Assembly: GCA_020746995.1 (NCBI GenBank)
Contig: JAGPXD010000003.1
Span: 2,790,001-2,854,000, forward strand
DNA: 64,000 nt
Reading direction: 5' to 3'
Source: Plectosphaerella cucumerina
Lineage: Eukaryota; Ascomycota; Sordariomycetes; Glomerellales; Plectosphaerellaceae
The translations under genes were made by a program, and so were the position numbers. The stretch's first letter is position 1. Every line of letters begins with the position of its first letter. The notes beneath the pieces were generated by a model. That model was not told the DNA's origin. It saw only the letters and a program-made list of their open reading frames with translations, and made no database searches. Positions 23,091-35,261 of this stretch are shown here, piece by piece.

Positions 23091-26000
23091 ATGTCGAGCT
23101 CAGAGATCAACCAGGTCCTGAGCAACTCGCTGTCGCCTGGTATGTTTTTGCCCCACCAGCCCTCGCCCCCCCCCCCCCCCCCCCCCCCCCAAATCCTCGA
23201 CCGCCCTTGACGTCGTCGTGCCTTGCTCTCCCCGCCCGCCTCGACTGTCCTGTCGAGGTGACGATTGGAAACACTCGCTGACTCGTGCCATTCACAGACG
23301 CAAACCTGCGCCAGGCTGCCGAGCAGCAACTCACACAAGCCTCAGAGAACAACTTCGTGAGTCTCTCACCTGGACTCCCTGTCCTGCCCTCTCACCGACT
23401 CGTTGTACTGACCGCATCCACCCCTGCAGCCGCTATACCTCGTCACCCTCGTCCAAGAACTCGCCAACGAGAACGCGCAAGGATCCATTCGTGCCGCCGC
23501 CGGTATCGCACTGAAGAACGCCTTCACCGGTAGAGATTTCGCCAGGCAGCAGGAGCTGCAGGTGAAGTGGCTTCAGGGAACAGATGCCGAGTCCAAGACC
23601 CAGGTCAAGAACCTGACCCTCCAGACGCTCTCCTCCAACAATGCTCAGGCAGGACAGGCGGCCGCCCAGGTCATCTCGTCCATTGCCGGGATTGAGCTGC
23701 CCCGCAACGAGTGGCCAGAGCTGCTCGGGACTCTCGTTAAGAACGTCAGCGAGGGTGCCGACCACCAGAAGCAGGCGTCTCTTACCACCATCGGCTACAT
23801 CTGCGAGGGCCAGGACCCCGACCTGCGCGCTGCCCTCACCGCGCACTCCAACGCCATCCTCACGGCCGTCGTTCAGGGCGCCCGTAAGGAGGAGACCAAC
23901 GGCGAGGTCCGCTTCGCGGCCATCACTGCTCTGGGCGACTCGCTCGAGTTCGTGGCCAGCAACTTCAAGCACGAGGGAGAGCGCAACTACATCATGCAGG
24001 TCGTCTGCGAGGCCACCCAGGCCGATGACTCCAGAATACAGCAGGGCGCCTTTGGCTGCCTGAACCGCATCATGAGCCTCTACTACGAAAACATGCGTTT
24101 CTACATGGAGAAGGCCCTGTTCGGCCTCACCATTCTCGGCATGAAGTCCGAGGACGAGGATGTTGCCAAGCTCGCCGTCGAGTTCTGGAGCACCGTCTGC
24201 GAGGAGGAGACCGCCATCGAGGACGACAACTCTCAGGTGAGCCCAACGCCCAAAACCTTTCTTCTAGCCCGCACGCCTAACGCTGATTTCCTCCCAGGTC
24301 GAGACTGCCGATCAGATGCGTCCCTTCTACAACTTTGCCCGCGTTGCCGCCAACGAGGTCCTGCCTGTCCTGCTGCAGCTCCTGACGAAGCAGGACGAGG
24401 ATGCCACTGATGACGAGTACAACCTGGCCCGTGCCTCTTACCAGTGCCTGTCGCTCTACGCCCAGGCCGTCGGCGGCGCCGTCATTCAGCCCGTTCTTCA
24501 GTTCGTGGAGGCGAACCTGAAGCACGAGGATTGGCACAACCGGGACGCCGCCGTGTCTGCTTTTGGCGCCATCATGGATGGCCCGGAGGAGAAGACCCTG
24601 GAGCCTATTGTCAAGCAGGCGCTGCCCATCCTGATTAGCATGATGGATGACAGCTCTCTGCAGGTCAAGGACTCGACCGCCTTCGCCCTCGGCCGCATCA
24701 CCGAGAGCATCTCCGACGCCATCGACCCCAACGTTCACCTCACTCCCCTGGTCACGTCTCTGTTCAACGGCCTGATGAGCAGCGCCAAGATTGCTTCGTC
24801 GTGCTGCTGGGCCCTGATGAACCTGGCCGAGAGGTTCGCCGGCGACCTCGACAGCCAGCAGAACCCCATGACTCCCCACTTCAACCAGAGCGTCACCAAC
24901 CTGCTGGCGCTCACTGCCCGCCAGGAGACCGACTCTTACGTCCGCACCGCCGCGTACGAGGTCCTTAACGTGTTCGTCCAGAGCGCCGCCGCCGAGAGCA
25001 TGGCTCCCATCGCCTCGCTTCTGGGCGTCATCGTTGAGCGCCTCGAGGGCACTGTCCCTATGCAGAGCCAGGTTGTCAGTGTTGAGGACAGGATCATGCT
25101 CGAGGAGATGCAGACCAGCCTCTGCACCGTTCTCCAGGCCGCCATCCAGCGCCTGGACAAGGAGATCATCCCCCAGGGCGACCGCATCATGCGCACCCTG
25201 CTGGAGATCCTGGGCTCTGTCGGCGCCAAGTCGAGCGTCCCTGAGGCCGTTTTCGCTGCTATCAGCGCCCTGGCCAACGCCATGGAGGAGGACTTCGACA
25301 AGTACATGGAGCACTTCAGCCCCTTCCTCTACAACGCCCTCTCCAACCAGGAGGAGCCCAGCCTGTGCTCCATGGCTATTGGCCTGGTCAGCGACCTGAC
25401 CCGGTCTCTCGGCGAACGCAGCCAGCCGTACTGCGATAACTTCATGAACCACCTCCTTAACAACCTGAAGAGCACCGCGCTCTCAAACCAGTTCAAGCCC
25501 GCCATCCTCCAATGCTTCGGCGATATCGCCGGCGCCATCGGTGGCCACTTCGAGACTTACCTGTCCGTCATTGCTCAGGTTCTCCAGCAGGCTGCTACTG
25601 TGACTGCTTCGCCCGAGGGCCCCATCGAGATGTTCGACTACGTCGTCTCCCTGCGCGAGGGTATCATGGATGCCTGGGGCGGCATCGTCGGCGCCATGAA
25701 GCTGAGCGGCAAGAGTAAGCAACTTGCATCCTGCAATTTATTAACACCGCTAACATGCCACAGCGAACGTCCTGCAGCCTTACGTCGAGTCCATCTTCGC
25801 TCTGCTCAACTCCATCTCCGGCGACATGAACCGCAGCGAGGCCCTTCTCCGTTCTTCCATGGGCGTCATCGGGTGCGTTCCGACCCCTCCCTTTCCCTCC
25901 AGACCCTGCTAACATTTGCTTCAGCGACCTTGCCGAGGCCTACCCCAACGGCGAGCTCGTCGAGGTCCTTCGCCAGGACTGGATGACGACCCTCATCAAG

Positions 26001-26114
26001 GACACCAAGACGAACCGCGAGTTCTCGCCCCGCACCATCGACACCGCACGCTGGGCCAGGGAGCAGATCAAGCGCCAGATCGGCGGCACCGCCAACGTCA
26101 TGGCTCAGTCGTAA
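23091..26114 (+). CDS. KAP95: Importin subunit beta-1
   Basis: An 876-residue karyopherin beta-1 that carries importin-alpha/NLS cargo through the nuclear pore and releases it on Ran-GTP. Exons are 23091-23139, 23298-23356, 23430-24236, 24298-25714, 25764-25872 and 25925-26114, all in phase. The protein is built throughout of HEAT repeats; family-typical stretches include LANENAQGSIRAAAGIALKN (importin-beta N-terminal domain), GFLCQ-like SYQCLSLYAQAVGG, and SSCCWALMNLAERF. An acidic loop near residue 330 (EDATDDEYNLA) fits the importin-beta acidic region. Length matches fungal Kap95. Early small exons are typical of fungal housekeeping genes. The first intron contains a run of 25 C. Confidence 0.96.
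23166..23190 (+). repeat. C25 homopolymer in intron 1 of KAP95
   Basis: Twenty-five consecutive C lie inside the first intron (23140-23297), 26 bases after the donor. This is the longest homopolymer in the window. Length may be imprecise because such runs are difficult to sequence. Confidence 0.9.
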
Positions 26115-27355
26115 ATCGATCTCCCCGACAGTCGACTCCTTCGATAGGAGCTCTACAACCACAACTCGTTATGCTGCGCTAAGCCGCCCTGAAATAATGG
26201 CCACACGGCTTTACACGACGACGAACACACCCCACCCCCAGTTCCCCTCCCCGGCCACTACACATCAACCATAGCACACAGCACCCCGGACTCAAGGAGT
26301 ACACGTCTGTGTATATAGAATCCTGCAGACCAACCCCCCCTAGTAATCCTCGTTCCCCAATACCCTGCACATTGCCCCTCCAAGTCACATCACCGATTCC
26401 CCAAGCCCCAGCCTTGCGTTTATTTTGGCTGTTTTTTTGTGAACCTTTTCCGTTCGCGGACGGCAGGCATAGAGAGAAAGAGAGCAACACAACACCCCCC
26501 ATTTGTCATGTACGCCGCGCTCTTATGGAGCGCAGGCAATTCCAAAATCATGTAGACGGAGTTTTCCCACCCGGCGGACGGGCACGATGCGTTTCATCAG
26601 TTTATGAAGGCGGCGGTAGCATGGACCGAAACGAGCACGACGACGCATCAGAGGCCACGACAAGCGACGACGACAACGAGGACGCACCCGCGCCCGGCCG
26701 GCTTCAAGTCGGCTCTCGCTACCTGCCTGCCTCACCCGCTAGCCGAAGCAGAGGCGGGGGATGCCCGCCGAGCGTCGCAGGTTCTCGGCCCTGCCATGCG
26801 TGGTCGGGATGCCCGACGGCCCATGTGTGACGATAGCGGATGAGCAATGAACGGATCGGGCAGGCACCGCAAGGCCCTCCCCGCGCGGCGGCGACGCCGG
26901 GAGGAGACGCCAGACGGACAGACCGATACCACCAGGAGAGTGTAGGGGCAAACAGAAGCACGGCGAGCGGAAGCGACGAGAGAGCATGGCCATGGTTTAG
27001 GCGTTTATTCCCCCCACCCCCGCAACGCACACCCAATCCCCTCGGCCCGACGACGGGCACAGCGCCGGAGACCAAGTGGTCTCCCTGCGCGGCCTGATCG
27101 TCCTGGTAGCAATCTAGCTATCCAGAATTGAACGTGCAACATGAATGAGATGAAGTGTCTGTGATGTGAACGAGAAATACAGCCATTTGTCGTTTGATGT
27201 GGCAGGAATATGACATGAAAGAAGATCATAATGAGAGACGAAAGGCAGAATAAGAAATGCTGGTATATGTGCCGGGTATCTACTCTAATCCATCCATAAT
27301 AGGAGGCGTGAAAAGATCGCTCGCTTCGCAGCTAATACTGGGAAGCCAGCCCTGC
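26115..27355. other. Convergent intergenic region
   Basis: About 1.24 kb between the 3' ends of KAP95 (plus) and the Zn2Cys6 regulator (minus). It should hold both 3' untranslated regions. Overlapping frames around 26.3-27.1 kb on both strands have no protein-like features, so I call no gene. Confidence 0.4.
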
Positions 27356-30300
27356 TTAGATGGAGTATCCGATGCCCACGCCGTTGCCGACCCAGCCGTT
27401 GCTCTGGGCTGTGTCGTCGAACCAGCTCTGGAGCTCGACTTCGAAACCATCGTTGCCGGGGCCGAGGGCGACGGTAGGTGTCGGGGGCGTGAAGAAGCCG
27501 GGCTGTGCTGGACCTTCGTAGGCGGCTGGTTGGGCGGGCTGCTGCACCTGGGGGAGCTGGTACATCTGGGACGGGTGCGCGGACTGGGGGCTTATCAGCT
27601 GCGGCATGGGGCCAGTCTGGTAGGTGGGCTGGTCGAAGGCGGCTTGGGCTAGCATGTTCATTGGGTTGTGAGGGGCATATGGGTGTTGCTGGGGATGCTG
27701 ATGCTGATGCGGGTGCTGATGCTGTTGTGCATACATTTGCTGCGGCTGTTGTTGAAGGCGCTGCTGGGGATACATCATGTGCTGCGGGGGGACTTGGGAC
27801 TGCTGCTGAGGATGCTGCTGCTGATGTTGTTGCGGGCGTGGGTGAGACTGTGGCTGGTAATGGACGTCGTTTGGGTAGGGAGGGTGGTGCTGTTTCTCGA
27901 GCATGGGCTGCGGCTGTTGCTGTGAGGAGGGAAGCTGGTGCGGACGAGGGCCAGAGGCGTGCTGGTCGTGATGGACTTGCTGCGTCTGCTGCTGGGATCC
28001 TGCGGTGGCCTGCGCTACGCTTGGCGATTCTCTGCTCGTTGTCAAGAAGACGTTTGCTTTCGAGTCTTCGTTTGGCGAGGTCGGTCCCGGGAGCTTGAGG
28101 GGAGGAGGCAGCCGCCCTTGTTTCGTGCCTTTGCCAGCAAATGATGGCGAGTAGGGTATGTGAAGAGGCCGCAGCGTGCGGTCGTCCTGTGCCGAGTTAG
28201 CAAAGTTGCAGTCAAGTCTTGATCGATTAGTCGACGTACGCCGTCGGCCATTCCACGGTCCAAGCTGACAGCTGCCGCCTTGGGATCCCTGGAGTATCTC
28301 TCAAGAGACTCGAGCCATCTCGAAGCGAGCGGCCAAATCTCCTTGCACTCGATGAGGATCGTCATGCATCGCTGGAGCATGTTAGGGCCCTGCTGGATGA
28401 TGGATCTGTCCGAACAGACTACAGAAGTTTAGCAGAAGTGTGGCAAATCGGAAAGGATGAACCCACTGTTCTTGTATTTGCACAGATACGTCGAGAACAG
28501 CCCGCAGCTGTAGACGCAGAATGACTTGGAAGAGTAAGCTCTGGGTACGTAGGCATTCACAGAGCGGCAAGTTGACTTACGGCCATTTGAGCACCAACGC
28601 TGTCCTCAGACCCCCTTGTGGCGTATTGTGCATCGATCTGTTCATACAAATCCCGGACGTTCTTGAAGAGCTCGTCACTCATTCGGGCGAAGAAAGCGCG
28701 CCGATGCTGGTCGTTCGAACTTGGGTTGATTATTCTGGATGGGGCGTCAGTATAAGACTGCGGCAGCGTAAGGACCGGGACTTACTGATCCAAGTATGGT
28801 CGTCGAAGGACGACATTGCAGAGCTTCGTCATCATGGTCACGTTCATGTATGCCTGTGAAGACTGTCAGTTCTCCAGATCAATGCAAGGCAAGTGCCAAG
28901 AGGCATACCAAGTCCTCGCCGACGGATTTGTGCCCGTTGAGGAGCACCATGCTCCATCGGTGGTCCTGCGGCAGCCTGTTCTCCCAGTTTGCGAGCTTCT
29001 CGGCCATGATGGCATAGTCGCTCTTGGAGTCCCACGGCTGGCTGCTTTTGTCGGAAACGATGGCTCGCCTAGCCACCCTACCCCAGTAGTAATGGGCCTG
29101 GATCAAGCTAGCGAAGAGGGATCGTGCCGACTGGTGAATCAGGCTAGGGTTCTCGCGGGCCGGGGGCGTGTCTTCCAGAGCGGCGCGGTTAGCCGGGACT
29201 CGTCCCATCGCGAAGTCGGTCTCATTGCTCGGCAGGAGACAGGTGATGTCGCTTGCCGCAAGGGAAATCGGCGACATTGCCCCGCTGTGCAGGTTATCTT
29301 GGCCTGGGCAGGGTTAGAACGGCTGGTTGCAGAACGGTTCATGCCCGTATCCGGTCTCGACTCACTGTGCAGCATCCACTTGACGACATGTCAGCCTCGT
29401 CCTTGGCGGCCGTGGGAGGATCATGTGCTACTCACCAAAGTTCTTCTCGCGGACTCGAGCCGGATGTTGTTCTCAAAGCTGGGCGTGGACTTGTAGAACT
29501 CCTCCCGATGGAGATGCATCAACACGGCCATGCGCGTGGCGATGCCCAGGTTCATCTTTTCAGGCGTCAGTCTGCACGGGAGGCGGCATGAATGATATGA
29601 CAGGGCACTCACGTAACTCATGTTCCTCATCCCGCTTCCCTGCTGAGCGAGGCTCAAGAGGTAGAAGCCCTGACATCGTTCGAGAGTTGGTTCCTGGTAC
29701 AGCTCCTGTAGGGCGATGGCGTTCGCCCTGTCCATGAAAAATGCAGCAGCCTTGATCTCTCCATCGTATCGAGCAGCCAGGCTGGAGGAGAAGCGGGCTG
29801 ATATGCTCAGGATGCCGAGCAGCAAGAAGACACTGACGGAGCGATGGTTCGTCGCGAGTTGGTCTCGAAACAGATCCTTCGGGATGAAGCCGAGCTGAAA
29901 GTAGTTGCGAGTGAAGAGATGCACGGCCTCGATAATGTCAGGCAGCGGCGGGAGCAGGTCCCACTCGTCAGCGTGCTTTGGGCGTGGAGCGGTCGGTGGT
30001 GGCCGCACGGCGACGGGCAGATCTAGGATGTCCTGGCGACCCCGACCTGGTTCCCGCTTGATGGCCTTGTCGGCCCTCCTGACTCGGGGATGGCGATATT
30101 CACGATCATTGTCCGGCTGGCCACGGACGGGGAAGATGCTAGGCGGCGGTTAGATGACGAAGGCACGGCATGGGACATTTCAGCAACCCTACCAGTCATC
30201 AGCAGTGAGGCCGGCCTCGCCGCAAGACTTGCAAGGAGGAGTGGCCTTGTCGTGGATGCATTTGCTCCTCATACGGCGGCATCTGTTTAGTGTCTTAGCG

Positions 30301-30550
30301 ACCTGCAAGGTTCAATCAAGCTCGGTCGGGAGCGGCCCGAGTCAGTCGGAGAGCGGGCGAACCTTTTACAGGCGATGGGCGCCCTCCGCTTGATGGGCGG
30401 TTTGGAGCCATCGGGACGGGCGGCGGCGGAGGCGGCGCCGTCGTTGTCGTCTTCGAAGCCGCCGTCGTCGAAGCTTAGGCTCCGGCTGTCGCCCTGGCGG
30501 CTGATCTGGGCAGCAGGCGCGTCTCGCAGCGCGGCTTCGTGGAGGTTCAT
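27356..30550 (-). CDS. Zn2Cys6 transcription factor with fungal-specific TF domain and Gln/His-rich tail
   Basis: A nuclear DNA-binding regulator of the GAL4 class. Minus-strand exons read 30363-30550, 30193-30282, 29613-30138, 29436-29555, 29366-29378 (13 bases), 28909-29303, 28786-28853, about 28581/28595-28734, 28467-28538, 28240-28418 and 27356-28186. The zinc cluster is assembled over two introns: Cys61, 64, 71, 80, 83 and 93 (CKRCRRMRSKC, PPCKSC). The middle-homology domain follows (ATRMAVLMHLHREEFYKS). The last exon encodes a long tail rich in Gln, His and Pro (for example QHQHPHQHQHPQQHPY). The junction between the eighth and ninth exons does not work in frame with the best donor, see findings. 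The target pathway is unknown and the neighbours give no hint. Confidence 0.85.
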
Positions 30551-33500
30551 CGTCGCAAGGCGGCGCGCTTTGAGGTGTGGATCGAATGCGGACCAGGTTC
30601 GAGCGGAAAAGAGGACGTGGAGAGAGTGGTGCGTGCGGGGAGACCCGGTTCTGGTGAGGCGGCGGCGGCAGGTGAGGCACGGAACGGCGGAGGGCAGGGT
30701 ACGACTACGGTACAGCGCACGCCTGGGCATCAGGCCAGACAGACACACATATCCCCCAGGATTACTGGCTGGCCGCCCGACTGGAATGGCAAAGCCCGAG
30801 CAAGGTCGCACGCGTCGTCGCAGGGGCTGTAGATGAGGGGGGCCTGGGCAAATCCCGGAGGGACTCCCTCAGTCCAGTGGCTTGACTGGTCTGTCCTGTC
30901 CCGAGACTGATGCAGAACCAGCCACGTTCAGCCTCGGTCTGGGCTTGCGAGGAACACGACCAGGGTTGCGATAGGGTGAGTGAGATCCTAGAGCTGTCTT
31001 GCGATGCATCTACCGTGGCTCGTATTCTGCATCGCATCACTTACATCGAAGGGACCGCCCGATATGGCTCGCCCGACTCGGTCAGTGTATTTTCGAGTGT
31101 CGGGTTTGTTGGGATCGGTCTCGACCGGCGAGGCGAGGCTAGGGATCGGGAATGGCGTTGAAGCGTTGTCGCCCGGGTTCCAGAGGCGGAACAACGGTCC
31201 AGGGTAGGCAAGTACCCGGCCGAATCTGGAGAAGCACTTAGTCTATCGGTTGAGGGGCCCCAAATGTGATACACTGGGCATAGGCGAGGCGTCTTGGAAG
31301 GGATCCCCCTCAGCCTGACAAGGGCCGTTTAGGTCTTGACCTGACCGCGTTGGACCTTTCGCTGTGTCACCTCAAAAGCGACTGACGTATGGCGGTTGCA
31401 CGGTCCACTGGCAGCCGCTCACAGTGGCCCGCCCGGCCCACGGAGCTGTTGGTTGCATCAGATCGACGCCAAGACGGTTGCACAAAATTGTTAGGCCGCC
31501 CGGACAGCGAACGTCACGTCAGTCGGCGTGCCCCGTGCCAAAAAAGCTGACCAAGCCGGGTTGAAAGTTCAAGGTCTCGGTCAGGCCATGCATGCCTCCC
31601 GCCTCTCCAACGGCAAGGCGCCTGCGACCGCATCGCAAAAGCATCGAGACCGCCAAGCCTCATCTCCTAAGTCCGAAAGACACGGGTCCGGTCGCCCGCT
31701 GTGCAAGCATGTGTGGTCCTCCTGTGCCACGTCTGGCGGCCCCTCAGCTGCTGCCCTCCGGTCGGTGGCCACCAGCAGATGCACCCGCGCGACTCATGAT
31801 ATGGGGCGGCCCAATCCCGTCTCCTATCAAGTTCGTGCCACCGGACCGAGGGCCCAGAAGGCAGCGCTGGCCCCGTAACACGCCTCTGCACAGCGCCGAG
31901 CTCGAGGCGAACACCGGACGCCAGTCAGGCCATTGCGGTGGCCAGCAGTCGGCGGCGGGGTCGACAGACGCGGTTTCCTCGATGGACGCAGCCCCCGAGT
32001 GCGAAGGGGGCATACACCCGGTGTCGTCATTCCCAGCTGGGTAGGGGCATGGCAACGCTTGCCTGCTCAGCGGGCAGGGCTTGACTCGAAAGGACGTCGT
32101 CTGGCCAGGGTCGCGAAGCTCGCTCGTGGGTGGCCCACGGGCGTGTGAGCCGAATCGAGAGGCCGCCCTGGCCTCCCTGAATATCCCCGCTGCAGTGTTG
32201 CGCGCGCCTGTAGCAGAGGGACGGACGCAGGTGTCGTCCAAGGTTCCACGTGGCTGACGGTGTGTGTCCCTGAGAAAGGCCGCTACCACGCTTGACATCT
32301 CAACGGCACTCTCTGGACACGTCGGAGTGTGGGTGTGCGGCGTGTTCGATGAGAAGCAGAAGCGGTGGGCTGCGAACGCAAGTCCGGTTGGGGTCTGATC
32401 TCAAAGGAAGCCTGAAGCAAGGTATGCACTGTCCGGGCTGGGCGAGCTGTACTGGGATGGTGGACAACACCCGGTGCATCTCGCCGCCCTGCCTGTCTCC
32501 AGCCGGCAGCAGCATTCCATGCCTTGGATCCAACCAACGACAGCGGCCAGAACGGTGTGGTAGGACAAGACAGGGGCACCAGGCGTGCGAGCAGGTGTGG
32601 CACTTATGGGTACCCGTCCATCTTGAAGGAGAAGGGGGGGTGCGATGCGTTGCGGTGTGGTGCTGCGTTGCGGTGGGCGAGTGGCATGCCTGTCCTGTCA
32701 GTCAGGGTGTCGTGCTGGTCTGGTCCACCGCTGGCCAGGCTTGGTCGGCACGAGCGAGGGCGGCTGACGCTGTTCAAGTGCATCGCATCTGCATAGCAGG
32801 TCATTTTCCCTCATGTCTTGCATGGCAGGGCATGGCAGGGCAGGGCATGGCCCCCTTGAGAGCATCTCCACATCGGGAAGAGGGGGCGAGGCGCTCTTGA
32901 GGAGATGTCGATGGACCAAGATGGGAAAGATTGCGGGCTAGTACGGCCGAAAGAGCAGAGGTGCATCGACCCCATCCAGCGACGATCATCCGCCTGATAC
33001 GAAGCGGGCAGGCGGGTGGGTGTCCCAGACTGGATCGTGGGCCGGGTTGATGGAACGGCCACTGCAGGAGCGAACTCTGTCGAGCGGATGACAACAGGCG
33101 GCGGGGTACCGGGGGCAACATCCCGCCATGCTTTCGTTGTCTTCCCTGCGGCCCTATTCTGCGAGTCCAAGATCACCTGCAATGATGCGACTCGGTGTCG
33201 CCATGCAAGCGGTTTTGGCGCCAGGGCTGAAGGCGACAAGCGCTGCCGCAGATCGGAAAGGGCGGAGGGTGTCAGGGTATCAGGGTGTCTGTTTTTGATA
33301 ACATGTCGTTGGCTTGGAGGGAAGCATGCGAGACTAGCCAGGCATGGCGCGTGTGTGTCGCATGGAAACATCGGCGATCGGATAGATGATGGGCGGCCGA
33401 TTTGAGACGGAGGGCGAAGATGAGGATCTTGCCTGACTCGGGAGCTTCATAGCGAGCGAGGTTTTGGATGAGTAAGACCCCTCCGAAGGTATCGTGGATG

Positions 33501-35261
33501 ATTCGCGTGGGTGACAGGTGAGATGGATGGGTGGATGTGCGAAAGGCATGGAAGGAAAAGAAAGCAAGACTCGACGGAGGGTCCGAGTCGGTCGGCCGGC
33601 CCAGGCAAAGACATGGAAGGAGGTTGACTCGGAAGGGGTGATGGGTCGTTGCGTGAGGTGGTAGCGGCAGGTGGTAGTGCGCTCCTTCCCTGGATTCCTT
33701 GGATCGATCCTTCCGATGAGAAACTCGGTCCTGGGTCCTGCCCTGAAGTCCGAGGTGGGTGGCATGGATCGTCGACGGGCGTGTCTCCGAACGTGCAGCC
33801 AGCCTGTGGCGTCTGAGTAAATGCAGCCAGACTGAGGCAAGTGCTACCGTTGCTGGGGGTGTTCTGGATCTTTCCTTCCCAAATGCTTCCTCCTCCGCCC
33901 TTTCCTTATCACGCGTATGCCCACATACCCGGTCAAGCCTGCGTACCTGCCCGCCCACCTCATGTCGAGTCAGATTTCAAATCCCCTCAGCAAAGACCAG
34001 CACAGCGACTGGCCAGAACACCATGATGCTTTTTCCACCATGGAAACTGGTGTGTCATGTGCGCGCACTCGTGGCGGGGCCTTCTCTGCACCTCGTCCTT
34101 GTACAGCTCACGGGTGCTCCTACCACGACCACCATGACCTCCACGTCCCCTCTCCTACCCCACCTGCCATCGCCGCCGAGATGCTCAGGCCTGCTGCCCC
34201 TTTTCCTCCTTGGGGCTGGCGCCGCCTGTATGATGGCGCCGCATTCCTTCTCTTCTGGGGAAGCTGCTTCGTGACCCTGTCCTGTCACTGACGTCTACGG
34301 ACACAAACGCCACACACGCATGCTTCTTACCCTTACCCACCTAGGCACCTCACCTCACATCAGCCCCGGGCCAAGCCAGACCTGGTATCTTTCCTTCTCT
34401 CTCTTCCATGCCTGTCCTGTCCTGTCCGGGCATGACCTGCTGCTCCATGCTCCAGCTGCCGTTCATCCCTTGGCGCCTCCTTCGCGCCGCCTCTTATGCC
34501 CACACTCACCACGTCCATTCCACACCCACCTCCGAGTACTCCAGCCGAGCGTGCCTTGCTTGAGCCCTTGACCACTGACAACCCAGCCCAGCTCTTCAGC
34601 TCGTCAAAAGTTCCCACCGTGACGGCGCCGGCCTCCAGAGCCCAGCCCGACTAGACTCGCCGTTACTGGACGCCCTTTTCAGAACTGGAGACCGGTCCCT
34701 CCCCTCGATTTAAAACAGGCTCCATCCGTCGGAGGATCCACGGACCCCAACAACATCTGCGTTGCGCTGCGCTGCGTTGTCCACCATGGACACCATGCCT
34801 CCCTGCCGTTGGTGCCGCGCGCTGTTGCCCGTCTCCTTCCCAGGTTCTCGGGACTGCCGTACGTGAGGCGGATCGGGACGGATGGCATCAACCTACCTAC
34901 GGCACCTTACTCCTCCTGCCCGTTTTCCGTGTCTCGCCTGAGTCGCTCCCTTTGCCCATCATCGCTCTCTCCCGTCTTCCGCGGCTCAGCTTCAACGGAC
35001 CCGGCGCGGCATCGGCCTCTGTACCGATACCCACCTTCACGGCCCGGGATATCTTGACCCCCATCAACTCCAAAGACTCTCTCCCTTTCTAGGTTTTCTC
35101 GCAGCATAGTACCTTCTACTCGCACCCAACGTAAAATAGCTCTCCTCCGCTTCCCTAATCAGTCATCGATATCCTCGTCGCAAGCTCCTACGCCCTCATC
35201 CTACGACGCATCATCACGCCATGACCTAGGTGCCACCCGCGGCACACCCTGTTCCGACATC
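30551..35261. other. 4.7 kb region without supported gene
   Basis: No recognisable protein in any frame. Open frames are many, short and overlapping, as expected from GC-rich non-coding DNA. Short direct repeats occur (CATGGCAGGG units at 32821-32850, GCGTTGCGGTG twice near 32646-32675, CCTGT three times at 34411-34425). The right end (34.9-35.26 kb) is pyrimidine-rich and probably the P450 promoter and leader. The left end must hold the promoter of the Zn2Cys6 gene. Confidence 0.45.
32821..32850 (+). repeat. Short tandem repeat, CATGGCAGGG units
   Basis: Two exact 10-base units CATGGCAGGG are followed by the shifted unit CAGGGCATGG. The repeat is too small to imply function. Confidence 0.6.

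Noticed and set aside
24277..25452. 391-codon open frame on the minus strand
   Set aside because: It is the antisense shadow of the importin beta-1 exon 4; no family features.
32821..32850. CRISPR-like or satellite array
   Set aside because: Only three 10-base units with no spacers; a simple short tandem repeat.
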